Source: Sphaerisporangium sp. (GTDB lineage: Bacteria; Actinomycetota; Actinomycetes; Streptosporangiales; Streptosporangiaceae). Taken from it: DNA of 64,000 bases. A program made the position numbers and the translations under genes. Positions within the stretch are counted from its first letter, which is position 1, and the number at the start of each line of letters is the position of its first letter. The stretch spans positions 1-64,000 of the forward strand of contig JAOPYI010000030.1 of the NCBI GenBank assembly GCA_025964675.1. Reading direction: 5' to 3'. Under the pieces are notes generated by a model. The model did no database searches, had not been told where the DNA came from, and saw nothing but the letters and a program-made list of their open reading frames with translations. Shown in pieces: positions 1-8,561 of this stretch.

Positions 1-320
1 AGGCGATCATGGCGGAGTTGCCGGTGGAGTCGGTGGCGCAGATTTTGCGTGATGACCCTCCGGTGCGGCTGACTCCCAAGACTTTGGTGGACATGGATTC
101 GATCTGGCGGGAGTTGGGGCTGGTCCGCAAGCGGGGTTACGCGGTGGACAACGAGGAGCGGACGCCGGGCGTGTTGTGTGTGGGTGCGGCGATCCGTGAT
201 CACCAGGGTAAGCCGGTCGGCGCGTTGTCGATCTCCGGCCCGGCGACACGGATGCGGGAGAAGGGGGTCGCCGAGCTAGGGCGGTCGGTCGCGACCTCGG
301 CGCAGGCGTTCTCCACCTGA
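1..320 (+). CDS. IclR-family transcriptional regulator, C-terminal part (5' end outside window)
   Basis: The reading frame is open from the left edge (frame starting at base 3) and ends at TGA 318-320. The residues visible, including G-V-L-C-V-G-A-A-I-R-D-H and the end S-V-A-T-S-A-Q-A-F-S-T, match the small-molecule-binding C-terminal domain of IclR regulators (family knowledge). The N-terminal winged helix lies outside the window. It precedes an ABC transporter operon on the same strand, so it probably controls uptake or catabolism of the transported compound; that role is inferred from position. The ligand cannot be told from the sequence. Confidence 0.8.
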   Translation, partial: AIMAELPVESVAQILRDDPPVRLTPKTLVDMDSIWRELGLVRKRGYAVDNEERTPGVLCVGAAIRDHQGKPVGALSISGPATRMREKGVAELGRSVATSAQAFST

Positions 321-664
321 CTCAGCACGCCCACGCCTGCTGAGTTTCACCGATCACGCGTCGCCGAAGCAACCCGCTGGGCCCGCGACGACTTCACCGA
401 CCCCATTACCGTGCTGCGTCTCACATGGCGAGAACTCATTCAGTCCAGGAAATAGGCCTGTATCAATCCTGAAACAACAAATATACATTTATTGCGCTGT
501 GTGAAATGTGGTTCCGTAGAACGCAATGACAAGGTATGGTCCTCGCATGCTGGCAGCGTCGCCGATGAGCCGGCCGCTCGGCAGGCCGGTCGAACCGTTC
601 ACTCCCTTCCTTGCCGATGCCTTCCTGGCATCGCGGATCAGTCATCCCCCGCAGAGGAGGCACG
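321..664 (+). promoter_or_regulatory. Leader region of the ABC transporter operon, with operator-like palindromes
   Basis: This 344-base non-coding stretch is AT-richer than its surroundings around 465-500. It holds a short inverted repeat, GTTC-CGTA-GAAC at 511-522, nested between ATTGCG at 491-496 and CGCAAT at 522-527. IclR-family operators often have a GTTCC...GGAAC-like form, so this is a candidate site for the adjacent regulator (inference). A perfect 7-bp hairpin, CGATGCC/GGCATCG with a 5-base loop, lies at 615-633 just before the leader ORF. I found no convincing promoter hexamers. Confidence 0.4.
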
Positions 665-742
665 ATGTCACGGCGTGCGACGAGTAAGCGCGTGGTCAAG
701 GGCAAGTTGTCGTCGGAGATCACCAAGGCGCCGTCCAACTAG
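665..742 (+). CDS. Small 25-residue ORF, possible leader peptide
   Basis: The ORF is ATG 665 to TAG 740-742, 25 codons. A near-perfect Shine-Dalgarno (AGAGGAGG) sits four to five bases before the ATG, which is stronger than that of most genes in this window. The product is Ser/Arg/Lys-rich (begins M-S-R-R-A-T-S-K-R, ends A-P-S-N), has no membrane segment or cysteine, and matches no family I recognise. Its stop is four bases before a 13-bp perfect hairpin, and the ABC ATPase starts 78 bases after its stop. That arrangement suggests a regulatory leader ORF rather than an independent gene, but a free-standing small protein is possible. Confidence 0.5.
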   Translation: MSRRATSKRVVKGKLSSEITKAPSN

Positions 743-746
743 AGGG

Positions 747-788
747 GGGCGGCTGCCGGAGCGCCACAGCTTCGGCCGGCAGCCGCCC
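747..788 (+). terminator. Strong hairpin (terminator or attenuator) before the ABC operon
   Basis: Arms GGGCGGCTGCCGG (747-759) and CCGGCAGCCGCCC (776-788) are perfectly complementary over 13 bp with a 16-base loop. No T-run follows, which is common for actinomycete terminators. It lies between the small ORF and the ATPase gene, so operon expression would require read-through or a further promoter in 789-820, which is too short to hold an obvious one. Confidence 0.55.
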
Positions 789-820
789 GAATCCCGTCCA
801 CAACCGTCGTAAGGAGCGCG

Positions 821-1975
821 ATGAGCGCTATCAGGATCAACCAGCTCCGCCACACCTATGCCATGAAGAACAAGACCGTGACGGCGGTTGACGACGTGAC
901 CCTCGACATCGGCGATAACGAGTTCTTCACCCTGCTCGGGCCGAGCGGGTGCGGCAAGACGACCACGCTTCGGTGCATCGCCGGTCTGGAGCAGCCGACG
1001 TCCGGATCGATCGAACTGGGCGGCGTGGTGGTGGTATCCGACCGCGTCCTTGTGCCCACGCACCGGCGCGACATCGGGATGGTCTTCCAGGACTACGCGG
1101 TCTGGCCGCACATGTCGGTCTTCGAGAACGTCGCCTTCCCACTGCGGATCGGCCGGAAGCTGCGCCGGGCCGAGATCGCCGAGCGGGTGGAGCAGGCGCT
1201 CGACCTAGTGAACATGAGCCAGTACATCGACCGCCGCGCGACTCAGCTGTCCGGTGGGCAGCAGCAGCGCCTGTCTCTCGCGCGCGCTTTGGTGCGTCAG
1301 CCGAAGGTCCTGCTGCTCGACGAGCCGCTGTCGAACCTCGACGCGAAGCTGCGCGAGCAGATGCGCAGCGAGTTGCGGCTGATCCAGCAGCGGATCGGGA
1401 TCACCACCGTCTTCGTGACACACGACCAGGTCGAGGCGCTGTCACTGTCGACCCGGATCGCGGTGATGAGCGGCGGCCGCGTCGTGCAGGAGGGCAGCCC
1501 GCGCGAGATCTACCTGGAGCCCAACAGCGAGTTCGTGGCCAACTTCGTCGGCGCGACGTCTTTCGTCGCTGGGCGGGTGCTCAGCTCGAGCCCGGTCGCG
1601 CTCACTGTCGGGACCGAGCTCGGCACCCTCAGCTGCCGTCCCCAGCCCGACGTCCGCACGGGCGCGTCCGCCATCGTCGCGCTCCGCCCGGAGTCCTTGG
1701 TCGTCACCGACAAGCCGACGCAGGGAGACAACTGCTTCGCCGGCGAGGTCGAACTGAGCCTGTTCGTCGGTGACGGCGTCGACTACCGGATCAAGGTCGG
1801 TGACCAGTCCCTGCGCGCGCGAGGAAGCGCGCGTGTCCAGTTCGTCGCCGGAGACACCGTGTACGTCACCGCGGCCGCCGACGACTGCGTGGTGCTGCTC
1901 GCCGACCCCGACGGGGCCGAGGCGGCCAGGGACGCGACTGACGTGGCCGCCGGTGACGTGGAGAGCGACCGATGA
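821..1975 (+). CDS. ABC transporter ATP-binding protein (FbpC/PotA type)
   Basis: This is a 384-residue importer ATPase. The Walker A motif G-P-S-G-C-G-K-T-T lies near residue 45, the signature L-S-G-G-Q-Q-Q-R near 145, and Walker B L-L-L-D-E-P-L-S-N-L-D just after, with an H-loop T-H-D-Q. The region after residue about 240 is a TOBE-type regulatory domain, as in FbpC, PotA and thiamine or 2-aminoethylphosphonate ATPases. The start has AAGGAGCG upstream. It overlaps the permease gene by ATGA, so the two are translationally coupled. No binding protein is in this operon; a lipoprotein of the matching class is encoded on the other strand at 8562-9626. The substrate is unknown: ferric iron, thiamine, polyamine and phosphonate importers all share this build. 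Confidence 0.92.
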   Translation: MSAIRINQLRHTYAMKNKTVTAVDDVTLDIGDNEFFTLLGPSGCGKTTTLRCIAGLEQPTSGSIELGGVVVVSDRVLVPTHRRDIGMVFQDYAVWPHMSVFENVAFPLRIGRKLRRAEIAERVEQALDLVNMSQYIDRRATQLSGGQQQRLSLARALVRQPKVLLLDEPLSNLDAKLREQMRSELRLIQQRIGITTVFVTHDQVEALSLSTRIAVMSGGRVVQEGSPREIYLEPNSEFVANFVGATSFVAGRVLSSSPVALTVGTELGTLSCRPQPDVRTGASAIVALRPESLVVTDKPTQGDNCFAGEVELSLFVGDGVDYRIKVGDQSLRARGSARVQFVAGDTVYVTAAADDCVVLLADPDGAEAARDATDVAAGDVESDR

Positions 1976-3744
1976 CCGACCTGAGCATCCGCCCGCCGCA
2001 GGCACCGCCGGCGCGACCCGCGCCCGTCCGGCGTCGTAGGCGGGGGCGCCCCAGCGTGCAGGGCGTAGTCAACGCGATCACGGTGCTGGTGCTGGTGTAC
2101 CTGGTCATCGGTCCCATCCTGATGCTGCTGCTGGCCAGCTTCGAGGACACCACCGCAGGCGTGACGATCCGCCCGCCCTTCCCGTGGAGCCTCACGAACT
2201 TCACCGGCGTGCTCGGCGATGCCCAGACCTACCAGGTGCTCGGCACCACGCTGCTCTTCGCCGCCGCCTGCCTGCTCTTCTCGTTCGTGGTGAGCCTCGT
2301 TTTCGCGTGGCTGGTGGAGCGCACCGACCTGCCGGCGCGCGGGCTCATCTACGTGCTGGTGGTCGCTCCGACGGGCATGCCCGGGGTCATCTCCGCGATC
2401 GCCTGGGGGTTGCTGCTCAACCCGACCAACGGCTACCTGAACGTCGCCCTGAGCAGCGTGTTCGGCCTGCACGGACACGGCCCGCTGAACGCGTACTCGC
2501 TGCCAGCGATGATCTTCGTCCAGGGGCTTGCGCTCGTGCCGCTCACCTTCCTGTTGATCACCGCGTCGCTGCGGAACATGAGCTCCACCCTCGAGGATGC
2601 CGGGCGCACATCCGGAGCCGGGCCGTGGACCATCCTTCGCAAGGTCAGTCTGCCCCTGCTCCGGCCGGTCCTGATCGGCGCGGGGATCTACCAGTTCGTC
2701 ACGGTGATCGAGGCGGTCGACATCCCGCTGGTGCTGGGCCTGCCCGGCCACGTCACGGTGTTCAGCACGGAGGTCTACCGGGTCACGCATCCGGCCTTCG
2801 GCCTTCCCGACTACGGCGCGTCCAGCACGTACGGCATTCTGCTGCTCGCGCTGGCGGTGGCGCCGCTGCTCATCTACAACCGGACCGTCCGCCGCGCCCA
2901 GGACTATGCGACCGTGACGGGCAAGGCCTTCCGGCCCAGGCGGCAACGCCTCGGACGGTGGCGGTGGGTCGCGTTCGGCGGGAGCCTGCTGTACGCCGTC
3001 GTCTCATTCATCCTTCCTCTGTTCGTCCTGCTCTATGCCAGCCTCCAGCCGTACCTCGGTCCGATCAGCTGGGCCACCCTTCGGAACGTGACCCTGGCCG
3101 GCTACCGCAAGACGCTGTCGTCAGGTCTGTTCGGGTCCAGCCTCGAGCACACCCTCGTCATCGGGCTAGCGGCCTCGCTCGCGGCGATGGTGCTCTCGGT
3201 GTCGCTCTCATGGCTCATCGTCCGGTCGAAGTCGCGGTTCACCTGGATGGCGGACACGCTGGCCTTCATCCCGCACGCCATCCCCGGTGTCGTGATCGCC
3301 CTCGCCGTCATGCTCATCTATCTCATGCTCCCGGTGCCGATCTACGGCACCGTCTGGATCATCGTGGTGGCGATGGCGACGCAGTACATCAGCTTGGCCA
3401 CGCGGCTCACGACGGGCGGCATCACCCAGATCCAGCAGGGTCTCGAAGAGGCAGCCCGGGCAAGCGGTGCACGGCCGTCACAGGTCTGGCGGCACGTCCT
3501 GCTGCCACTGCTGCGCCCGGTCCTGCTCAACGGATTCCTGCTCGTCTTCCTGGCATCGATCAAGAACCTCACCCTTCCGCTGATGCTGCAGTCCTCCGAC
3601 AACGTGGTCATCTCCACGTTGATCTGGAATCGCTGGGACTACGGGGACGTGACAGGCGCCGCCGTCCTCAGCGTCCTGCTGACCGCGGTGACCGTCACCG
3701 CCGCGCTTGTCCTGCGCCGGCTGAGCGGCAGCGAGGAGATCTGA
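1972..3744 (+). CDS. ABC transporter permease with two fused membrane domains (FbpB-like)
   Basis: This is a 590-residue protein with two tandem BPD_transp_1 halves (residues about 25-310 and 330-585), roughly 12 membrane helices in total. Each half carries the EAA-type loop that contacts the ATPase (L-E-D-A-G-R-T-S-G-A in the first half, L-E-E-A-A-R-A-S-G-A in the second). The fused form and its length are typical of FbpB-like inner-membrane subunits. The ATG overlaps the stop of the ATPase gene by four bases. It probably works with the ATPase at 821 and the lipoprotein at 8562. Confidence 0.9.
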   Translation: MTDLSIRPPQAPPARPAPVRRRRRGRPSVQGVVNAITVLVLVYLVIGPILMLLLASFEDTTAGVTIRPPFPWSLTNFTGVLGDAQTYQVLGTTLLFAAACLLFSFVVSLVFAWLVERTDLPARGLIYVLVVAPTGMPGVISAIAWGLLLNPTNGYLNVALSSVFGLHGHGPLNAYSLPAMIFVQGLALVPLTFLLITASLRNMSSTLEDAGRTSGAGPWTILRKVSLPLLRPVLIGAGIYQFVTVIEAVDIPLVLGLPGHVTVFSTEVYRVTHPAFGLPDYGASSTYGILLLALAVAPLLIYNRTVRRAQDYATVTGKAFRPRRQRLGRWRWVAFGGSLLYAVVSFILPLFVLLYASLQPYLGPISWATLRNVTLAGYRKTLSSGLFGSSLEHTLVIGLAASLAAMVLSVSLSWLIVRSKSRFTWMADTLAFIPHAIPGVVIALAVMLIYLMLPVPIYGTVWIIVVAMATQYISLATRLTTGGITQIQQGLEEAARASGARPSQVWRHVLLPLLRPVLLNGFLLVFLASIKNLTLPLMLQSSDNVVISTLIWNRWDYGDVTGAAVLSVLLTAVTVTAALVLRRLSGSEEI

Positions 3745-3747
3745 ACA

Positions 3748-3764
3748 CCCGCACACAATGCGGG
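3748..3764 (+). terminator. Short hairpin after the permease gene
   Basis: CCCGCA (3748-3753) pairs with TGCGGG (3759-3764) across a 5-base loop, directly after the permease stop. There is no T-run. It is a weak terminator candidate between the plus-strand ABC genes and the convergent minus-strand gene. Confidence 0.35.
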
Positions 3765-3908
3765 CCCCTCGTCTTCCAGCTGATCAGCAAGAGGTACTGC
3801 TTGGCGGTTGCTGGACGGCGACCGGGCCGTCGAGCAACTGGCGCCTGACTACGCCGCGGCGATGCAGCGGTGGGACAATCGCTCTGCTGGAGCTGGAGTG
3901 CGGCTTCG

Positions 3909-4343
3909 CTAGGCCGGAATGGCGCCGAGTTGTCGCATCTGTGAGAGGACGTCGACGACCCCCCAGATCTCAGCGATTCGGCCGCCGGCGAAGCGGACGA
4001 TGAAGATCTCGTGGTACGTGACGGATTTGCCGGTTGGTGGGAGGCCCCTGTACTCGCCCTGGTGGGTCCCGGTAACCGTGTTCCTGTAGACGACCTTGTC
4101 CCCCTCCGCGATCACATCCTCGACCGCGACGTGAATGTCGGGGAACGCGCGAAGGAGCACCGCCCAAACTTGCTTGAGTGCCTGCGCCCCCGTCGCATCA
4201 ATCGGCGCTGGCGCGTGGAACAGCACGTCCGGCTCGACGACCTCGTCGATCGTCTTCGAGATGAGCTCCGCATCGCCACTGTTGACGGCCTCATGGAAGC
4301 GGCTGAACGTCGCTTTGTTGCTTGTTGCCTGGGCTGCTGACAT
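3909..4343 (-). CDS. SnoaL-like / ester cyclase family protein
   Basis: The 144-residue product has the SnoaL-like alpha+beta barrel pattern: an N-terminal helix region F-S-R-F-H-E-A-V-N-S-G-D, then D-V-L-F-H-A-P, then F-P-D-I-H-V-A-V-E-D-V-I-A-E-G-D-K-V, and a closing G-R-I-A-E-I-W-G-V-V-D. The ATG at 4343 was chosen over an ATG 51 bases upstream because a GAGGAG ribosome site precedes it. SnoaL-fold proteins include polyketide cyclases, ester cyclases and many of unknown role; nothing nearby indicates a polyketide, so a catabolic or detoxifying role is as likely. The gene is convergent with the ABC permease. Confidence 0.75.
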   Translation of the reverse strand: MSAAQATSNKATFSRFHEAVNSGDAELISKTIDEVVEPDVLFHAPAPIDATGAQALKQVWAVLLRAFPDIHVAVEDVIAEGDKVVYRNTVTGTHQGEYRGLPPTGKSVTYHEIFIVRFAGGRIAEIWGVVDVLSQMRQLGAIPA

Positions 4344-4668
4344 GTGGCCTCTCCTCGGGTCGATATGAACATTCGGGTGGTTATCGCTGCTCACAGCGTG
4401 GGCCGCCGAAGTCGCGCCGGGCTCTCACCTGCACGACCAACGAGCAACTGCGCAAGGGACACCACCGGGATTTTCAGAATCTCAGGACAGCCGAGACGCT
4501 AGTCGTGCCAGAGACCCGACACCAGTGCGGCCCCGTCAAGCCTGAGCAACCACGCGCGTCCTCGCCCCGCCGACGAGACAGACCCGCGTTCCCGCGCTGA
4601 CCCGGTCGTGCTCACTTGTCGGCCGTGATCTGTCGGGACTGGGCTTGGACACCTGGGCTGGTCCAGGG
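4344..4668. other. Non-coding stretch upstream of the SnoaL-like gene
   Basis: I see no supported gene, hairpin or palindrome here. It probably carries the promoter of the SnoaL-like gene at its left end and decayed sequence next to the methyltransferase remnant at its right end. Confidence 0.4.
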
Positions 4669-4926
4669 TCAGTCGGACGTCTGACGCAGGACCAGGGAGA
4701 CGAAGCCCCAGGTGTCCCGGTAGACGCGCAGCCATTCGGAGCGGCGGGTGGTGGCTGTCGCGAGCACCTGCGAGCTGTCCGGATCGGCAGGGTGGTCCAG
4801 GGCCCATGAGGCCAGTGATCCCCAGCAGCCCCATTCGTAGTTGTCCAGCTCACGGCGCGTGCTGACGTGCCCCTCGACAGGAGTCCACCCATCATGGGCG
4901 ATCCTGGAGATCTGTTCACGGTTCAC
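4669..4926 (-). pseudogene. Remnant of a class I SAM methyltransferase with an internal deletion
   Basis: This 85-codon frame begins M-N-R-E-Q-I-S-R-I-A-H, the usual N-terminus of a common actinomycete SAM-dependent methyltransferase. It then passes directly into what I recognise as the C-terminal section of the same family (G-W-T-P-V-E-G-H-V-S-T, A-L-D-H-P, E-W-L-R-V-Y-R-D, F-V-S-L-V-L-R). The whole Rossmann core with the D-L-G-C-G-type SAM-binding loop is absent. The frame stays open, so the deletion of roughly 160-170 residues was in frame. The remnant cannot be an active methyltransferase. Recognition is from memory of the family, so confidence is moderate. Confidence 0.55.
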
Positions 4927-5159
4927 CGGCGCAGCTTGTCAGCGCCAGAGGTCGCGCGCACCTCGTTTTCGTCCGCGGACTGGAGCCCCCCGAGGCAACC
5001 GCCGATCCACAGGTCGTGACGATTACTCCCGATCGCCCATATGGCTTCGCGAAGCTCGCGAGCCACATGGGCGATGCAGGGAAAGCCAAGGTCAGCGGAG
5101 GTTGGCGCCAGGTTGCTGGTCCACCGGATCACATCTGACCGGTCTCCGGCGAGCGGAGA
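4927..5159. other. Short unassigned stretch beside the methyltransferase remnant
   Basis: A minus-strand frame of 69 codons (4923-5132) is open here and its composition is protein-like (R-E-L-R-E-A-I-W-A-I-G), but I recognise no family and see no ribosome site. It may be another decayed fragment. Confidence 0.25.
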
Positions 5160-6923
5160 CTATCTGTATTGACATACGACGTCGACGAGGGCGGGACGAC
5201 CTGTGCTGAGCACGTGCTCAGCGGCCTTGCGCACCTCGGCCGCGACCTGCGACGGGTCGACGATGGGACCAGCGGCATACCACCCGAAACCCCGCGCGAT
5301 GGCTGCGAAGTCTGGCGCGGGCTCGTCGATCGCCATGCCGATGTGCGCACGGTCGACCGGGGTGCCCCGCTGGGCCGCCACCTTTTCCTGGTGCTCCAGG
5401 TCGTTGTAGTAAGCGCGGTTGTTGAACATCACGACGAGCATGGGCAGCTCGTAGCGGCTGGCGACCCACAGCGCTCCCACGTCGAACATCAGGTCGCCGT
5501 CGGGCTGAATGTCAACGACCAGCCGGCCGGTGCCCTTATGCGCGAGCGCCACACCGAGGGAGATACCGATCTGTGTTGCCGTGCCGAGCTGGCGACCAGG
5601 GTGGCGGTGTGGCTGGTCGAAGTCCCACAGGCGATACGCCCACTCGGACGCGGAGCCCGCGGTCAGCACCCAGTCGTGCTCCTGCGCGACCTCCCAGACC
5701 GCCGCGGCCAATTTCGCCGTGGAGACGGGTTCCTCGTCGGCCTTGGCATGAGCGCGTTCAGCCCACTTCGTGAACAACGCGTCGTGGCGCGCACGCAAGT
5801 CGTCACGCCAGGCCTGGCGGGCGTCGGCGCGAGCCGGCGACTCGTCCGCGAGCAGGCGCCGGCACTCCTCGATGAGCAGGGGCAGCGCCACCGAGCTGTC
5901 CGCGACAACCTGGCAGTCCGCCGGGATCAGCTGCGAGTAGTCCTCGCTCCAGGAAGAGATGCCGACGTCGCCGAAACCTAGGTCCAGCACCCGGCAGTCC
6001 GGACGCAACCGCGAGACCGACTGTCGAGCCGTACCATCGGTGGACTGCGTCGCCTTGGCCATGTCCTTGACGTCGACGAACAGAACGCAGTCGCTGTCTC
6101 CGATGGCATCGGTGTCCGTCGCCGCGAGCGGGTGACGGTTCGGGAAGTTCAGGCGATACCTCGTGTCGATGGCACCAACACCGACGAGCTCCGCCAACGT
6201 CACCAGGTGGCCGAAGGAGTCGTGGTCGCGGCCGGGATAGCCGAGCACCATGACCGGACGCTCGGCTGTGCAGAGGATCTCGGCGAGCCGGCGGAGTTCG
6301 GCTGGGTCGGGGCCCATGGGCGCCGGCGCCAGACCCCTGGCTGCCACCTCGTGGACCGGCACGGGCGTCTCGACGCGATCCTCCTGCAGGCCGGCGTCCA
6401 GAGCGATGTACACAGGGCCCTGCGGCGCCGCCGTCGCGATGCGGTGAGCCCGGGAGATGATATCGGGCAGACTGATCAGGGAGCGCGGCTCGTGATCCCA
6501 TTTAGTGTAGTTCCGTACTGCTTCGCCCTGCACGTTCGCCGAGTGGATCCAGTCGAACCACGGCCGACGCCGCTCGTGCGCCGCCGGGCCGGAGCCGCCG
6601 AACACCATCACCGGGACCCGGTCGATGTAGGCGTAGTAGATGGCCATTGTCCCCTGCAGTAGACCGACGAGGTCATGCAGGATCACGGCCATCGGCTTGC
6701 CGGTCGCCTTCGCGTAGCCGTGTGCGAGACCGACCGCGATCTTCTCGTGGGGGACCTCGATCATCGGCATCTCGTCGCCACCGTAATTGACGAGCGAGTC
6801 ATGCAGCCCGCGGAAGGTGGCACCTGGGTTGAGAGCTATGAACGGCAGCTTCAGCTGCCGAAGGACGTCGACCATGACGTCCGAGCCCCACACGGGTTCC
6901 TCGTAGGGCGCGTGATTAGGCAC
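5160..6923 (-). CDS. Thiamine-diphosphate-dependent enzyme (acetolactate synthase / 2-oxoacid decarboxylase family)
   Basis: The 587-residue product has the three-domain layout of ThDP enzymes: N-terminal pyrimidine-binding domain with catalytic Glu60 in H-E-K-I-A-V-G-L-A-H-G-Y-A, a central domain (about 200-350), and a C-terminal diphosphate-binding domain with D-G-D-L-M-F-D and N-N-R-A-Y-Y-N, the GDG...NN signature. Length fits acetolactate synthase, benzoylformate decarboxylase and related catabolic enzymes. An aldehyde dehydrogenase gene lies immediately upstream in the same direction, which favours a decarboxylase making an aldehyde (inference). The biosynthetic ilvB role is less likely because no small subunit or ilvC is nearby. 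Confidence 0.85.
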   Translation of the reverse strand: MPNHAPYEEPVWGSDVMVDVLRQLKLPFIALNPGATFRGLHDSLVNYGGDEMPMIEVPHEKIAVGLAHGYAKATGKPMAVILHDLVGLLQGTMAIYYAYIDRVPVMVFGGSGPAAHERRRPWFDWIHSANVQGEAVRNYTKWDHEPRSLISLPDIISRAHRIATAAPQGPVYIALDAGLQEDRVETPVPVHEVAARGLAPAPMGPDPAELRRLAEILCTAERPVMVLGYPGRDHDSFGHLVTLAELVGVGAIDTRYRLNFPNRHPLAATDTDAIGDSDCVLFVDVKDMAKATQSTDGTARQSVSRLRPDCRVLDLGFGDVGISSWSEDYSQLIPADCQVVADSSVALPLLIEECRRLLADESPARADARQAWRDDLRARHDALFTKWAERAHAKADEEPVSTAKLAAAVWEVAQEHDWVLTAGSASEWAYRLWDFDQPHRHPGRQLGTATQIGISLGVALAHKGTGRLVVDIQPDGDLMFDVGALWVASRYELPMLVVMFNNRAYYNDLEHQEKVAAQRGTPVDRAHIGMAIDEPAPDFAAIARGFGWYAAGPIVDPSQVAAEVRKAAEHVLSTGRPALVDVVCQYR

Positions 6924-6983
6924 CGGAGCACCCCGTTCTGATATCCGGCAGTAGTCGTGGACTCAATCTGGTCAGCCGGAGCA

Positions 6984-8495
6984 TCACAGACGACTTCCCT
7001 GACGGGGGCTTGCTGTCGGTGCCGGAGCCATGGCCAGGAGCACGCTCTTCTCGTGCGTGTAGGTCTGGAGCTCGTCCATCGCTCGTTCCTTGCCGATGCC
7101 GCTCTGCTTGTAGCCTCCGAAGGGTGTGAGCGCAGGCCGCCGGTTGTGGTCGTTGATCCAGACCAGCCCCGCCTGCAGCCGCCGGGCGGTCCTGTGGGCG
7201 GTATCGAGATCCTTGGTCCAGACGCTCGCTGTGAGCCCGTAGACAACGTCGTTGGCGAGCCTGATGACCTCTTCCTCGTCTTCCCACCGGAAGAGACATG
7301 TCACAGGTCCAAAGATCTCCTCCTGCACAAGGGCAGAGTCGTGGCCGGCCTGCTCGAAGACGGTTGGCTGGATGTAGAAGCCGTCCCGAAGGTCCTCACG
7401 GTCCACGACCGATCCGCCCGTCAGCAGCTTGGCGCCGTCGTTGACGGCCTCCCCGATGAGGCGCAACACGCGCTCGTACTGCGGCCGCGACACGATCGAT
7501 CCCATATCCGCCTTCTCGTCCCACGGCAGACTCGGGTAGAGGGCCTCGACCCGCGCGACGAGCCGGTCACGGAACTCGTCGTAGAGGTCCGCGTGGACGA
7601 AGATGCGCGTCGATGAGCCGCAGGACTGGCCTTGGTGAACGAAATTCATCCCGATCACCGCACCTTCCACGGCACGCTCCAGGTCGGCGTCCGGGTAGAC
7701 GATGAAGGGGTTCTTGCCACCCATCTCCAGTGTCACCGGCTTGACCGTGTCCGCGCCTGCGGCGAGGACGAGACGCCCGGTCGGCAGGCTGCCCTTGAAA
7801 TGGATCTTGTCGACCTTCGGGTGGCGGACGAGAGGTGCGCCGGCTCCGGTGCCAGAGCCCGTCACGATGTTGAGCACGCCCGGCGGCAAGAGGTCTTCCG
7901 CGGCCTTGCCGACTTCGAGCGTGCTGAGGGAGGTGAACTCGGACGGCTTGAACACCAGGGTGTTGCCGGCCGCGAGAACAGACCCGACCACCTGCGCCGC
8001 GAACATGAAGGGATGGTTGAACGGCATCAAGACGCCGACCACTCCCCAGGGCTCGCGCACGGTGTAGTTGAACGTGTTGGAGTCCAGAGGAATCGTCCGG
8101 CCGCCAATTGTGGGGATCAGCCCCGCATAGGTGCGCATGAGGTTGACCCCCGCCGCGATATCAGCGCGCATCTTGCGAAGCGTGCTGCCGTTGTCGACGA
8201 CATCGATCATGGCAAGACGATCAGTGTCACGTTCCAGCCTGTCGGCGAGCTCGAACAGCACGTCGGCGCGCTGCCTGGGCGACGTGTCATTCCAGGTGGA
8301 GGTAAAGGCTGTGGATGCCGCGCGAACGGCGGAATCCACATCGGCGGGGCCTGCTGACGGAATTGTGGCGATCAACTCGCCGGTCGCCGGACACCAGCTC
8401 TCCAGGGTCTCACCTTCGGTCGCCTGCACCCATTTGCCGCCGATGAGCATGGCGTCAGGCGCGCGACGGTCCAGTTCGGGGTGTCGGGTCGTCAT
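6984..8495 (-). CDS. NAD(P)-dependent aldehyde dehydrogenase
   Basis: This is a 503-residue ALDH-superfamily enzyme. Glu257 in T-L-E-M-G-G-K-N-P-F and Cys292 in G-Q-S-C-G-S-S-T are the general base and nucleophile. The N-terminal nucleotide-binding part has M-P-F-N-H-P and V-F-K-P-S-E. It would oxidise an aldehyde to an acid in the cytoplasm. It sits between the binding-lipoprotein gene and the ThDP enzyme gene, all on the minus strand, and probably takes the aldehyde made by that decarboxylase. The substrate is not readable from the sequence. Confidence 0.92.
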   Translation of the reverse strand: MTTRHPELDRRAPDAMLIGGKWVQATEGETLESWCPATGELIATIPSAGPADVDSAVRAASTAFTSTWNDTSPRQRADVLFELADRLERDTDRLAMIDVVDNGSTLRKMRADIAAGVNLMRTYAGLIPTIGGRTIPLDSNTFNYTVREPWGVVGVLMPFNHPFMFAAQVVGSVLAAGNTLVFKPSEFTSLSTLEVGKAAEDLLPPGVLNIVTGSGTGAGAPLVRHPKVDKIHFKGSLPTGRLVLAAGADTVKPVTLEMGGKNPFIVYPDADLERAVEGAVIGMNFVHQGQSCGSSTRIFVHADLYDEFRDRLVARVEALYPSLPWDEKADMGSIVSRPQYERVLRLIGEAVNDGAKLLTGGSVVDREDLRDGFYIQPTVFEQAGHDSALVQEEIFGPVTCLFRWEDEEEVIRLANDVVYGLTASVWTKDLDTAHRTARRLQAGLVWINDHNRRPALTPFGGYKQSGIGKERAMDELQTYTHEKSVLLAMAPAPTASPRQGSRL

Positions 8496-8561
8496 GGTTC
8501 ACCTCTCCTCCTTCCGGAGGCTCTTTCTTGGATTGGTCATCGCACATCAGGCGGGAACGGG

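Noticed and set aside
5160-6923. Biosynthetic acetolactate synthase (ilvB)
   Set aside because: No regulatory small subunit or ilvC is adjacent, and the gene is in a minus-strand set with an aldehyde dehydrogenase and a solute-binding lipoprotein.
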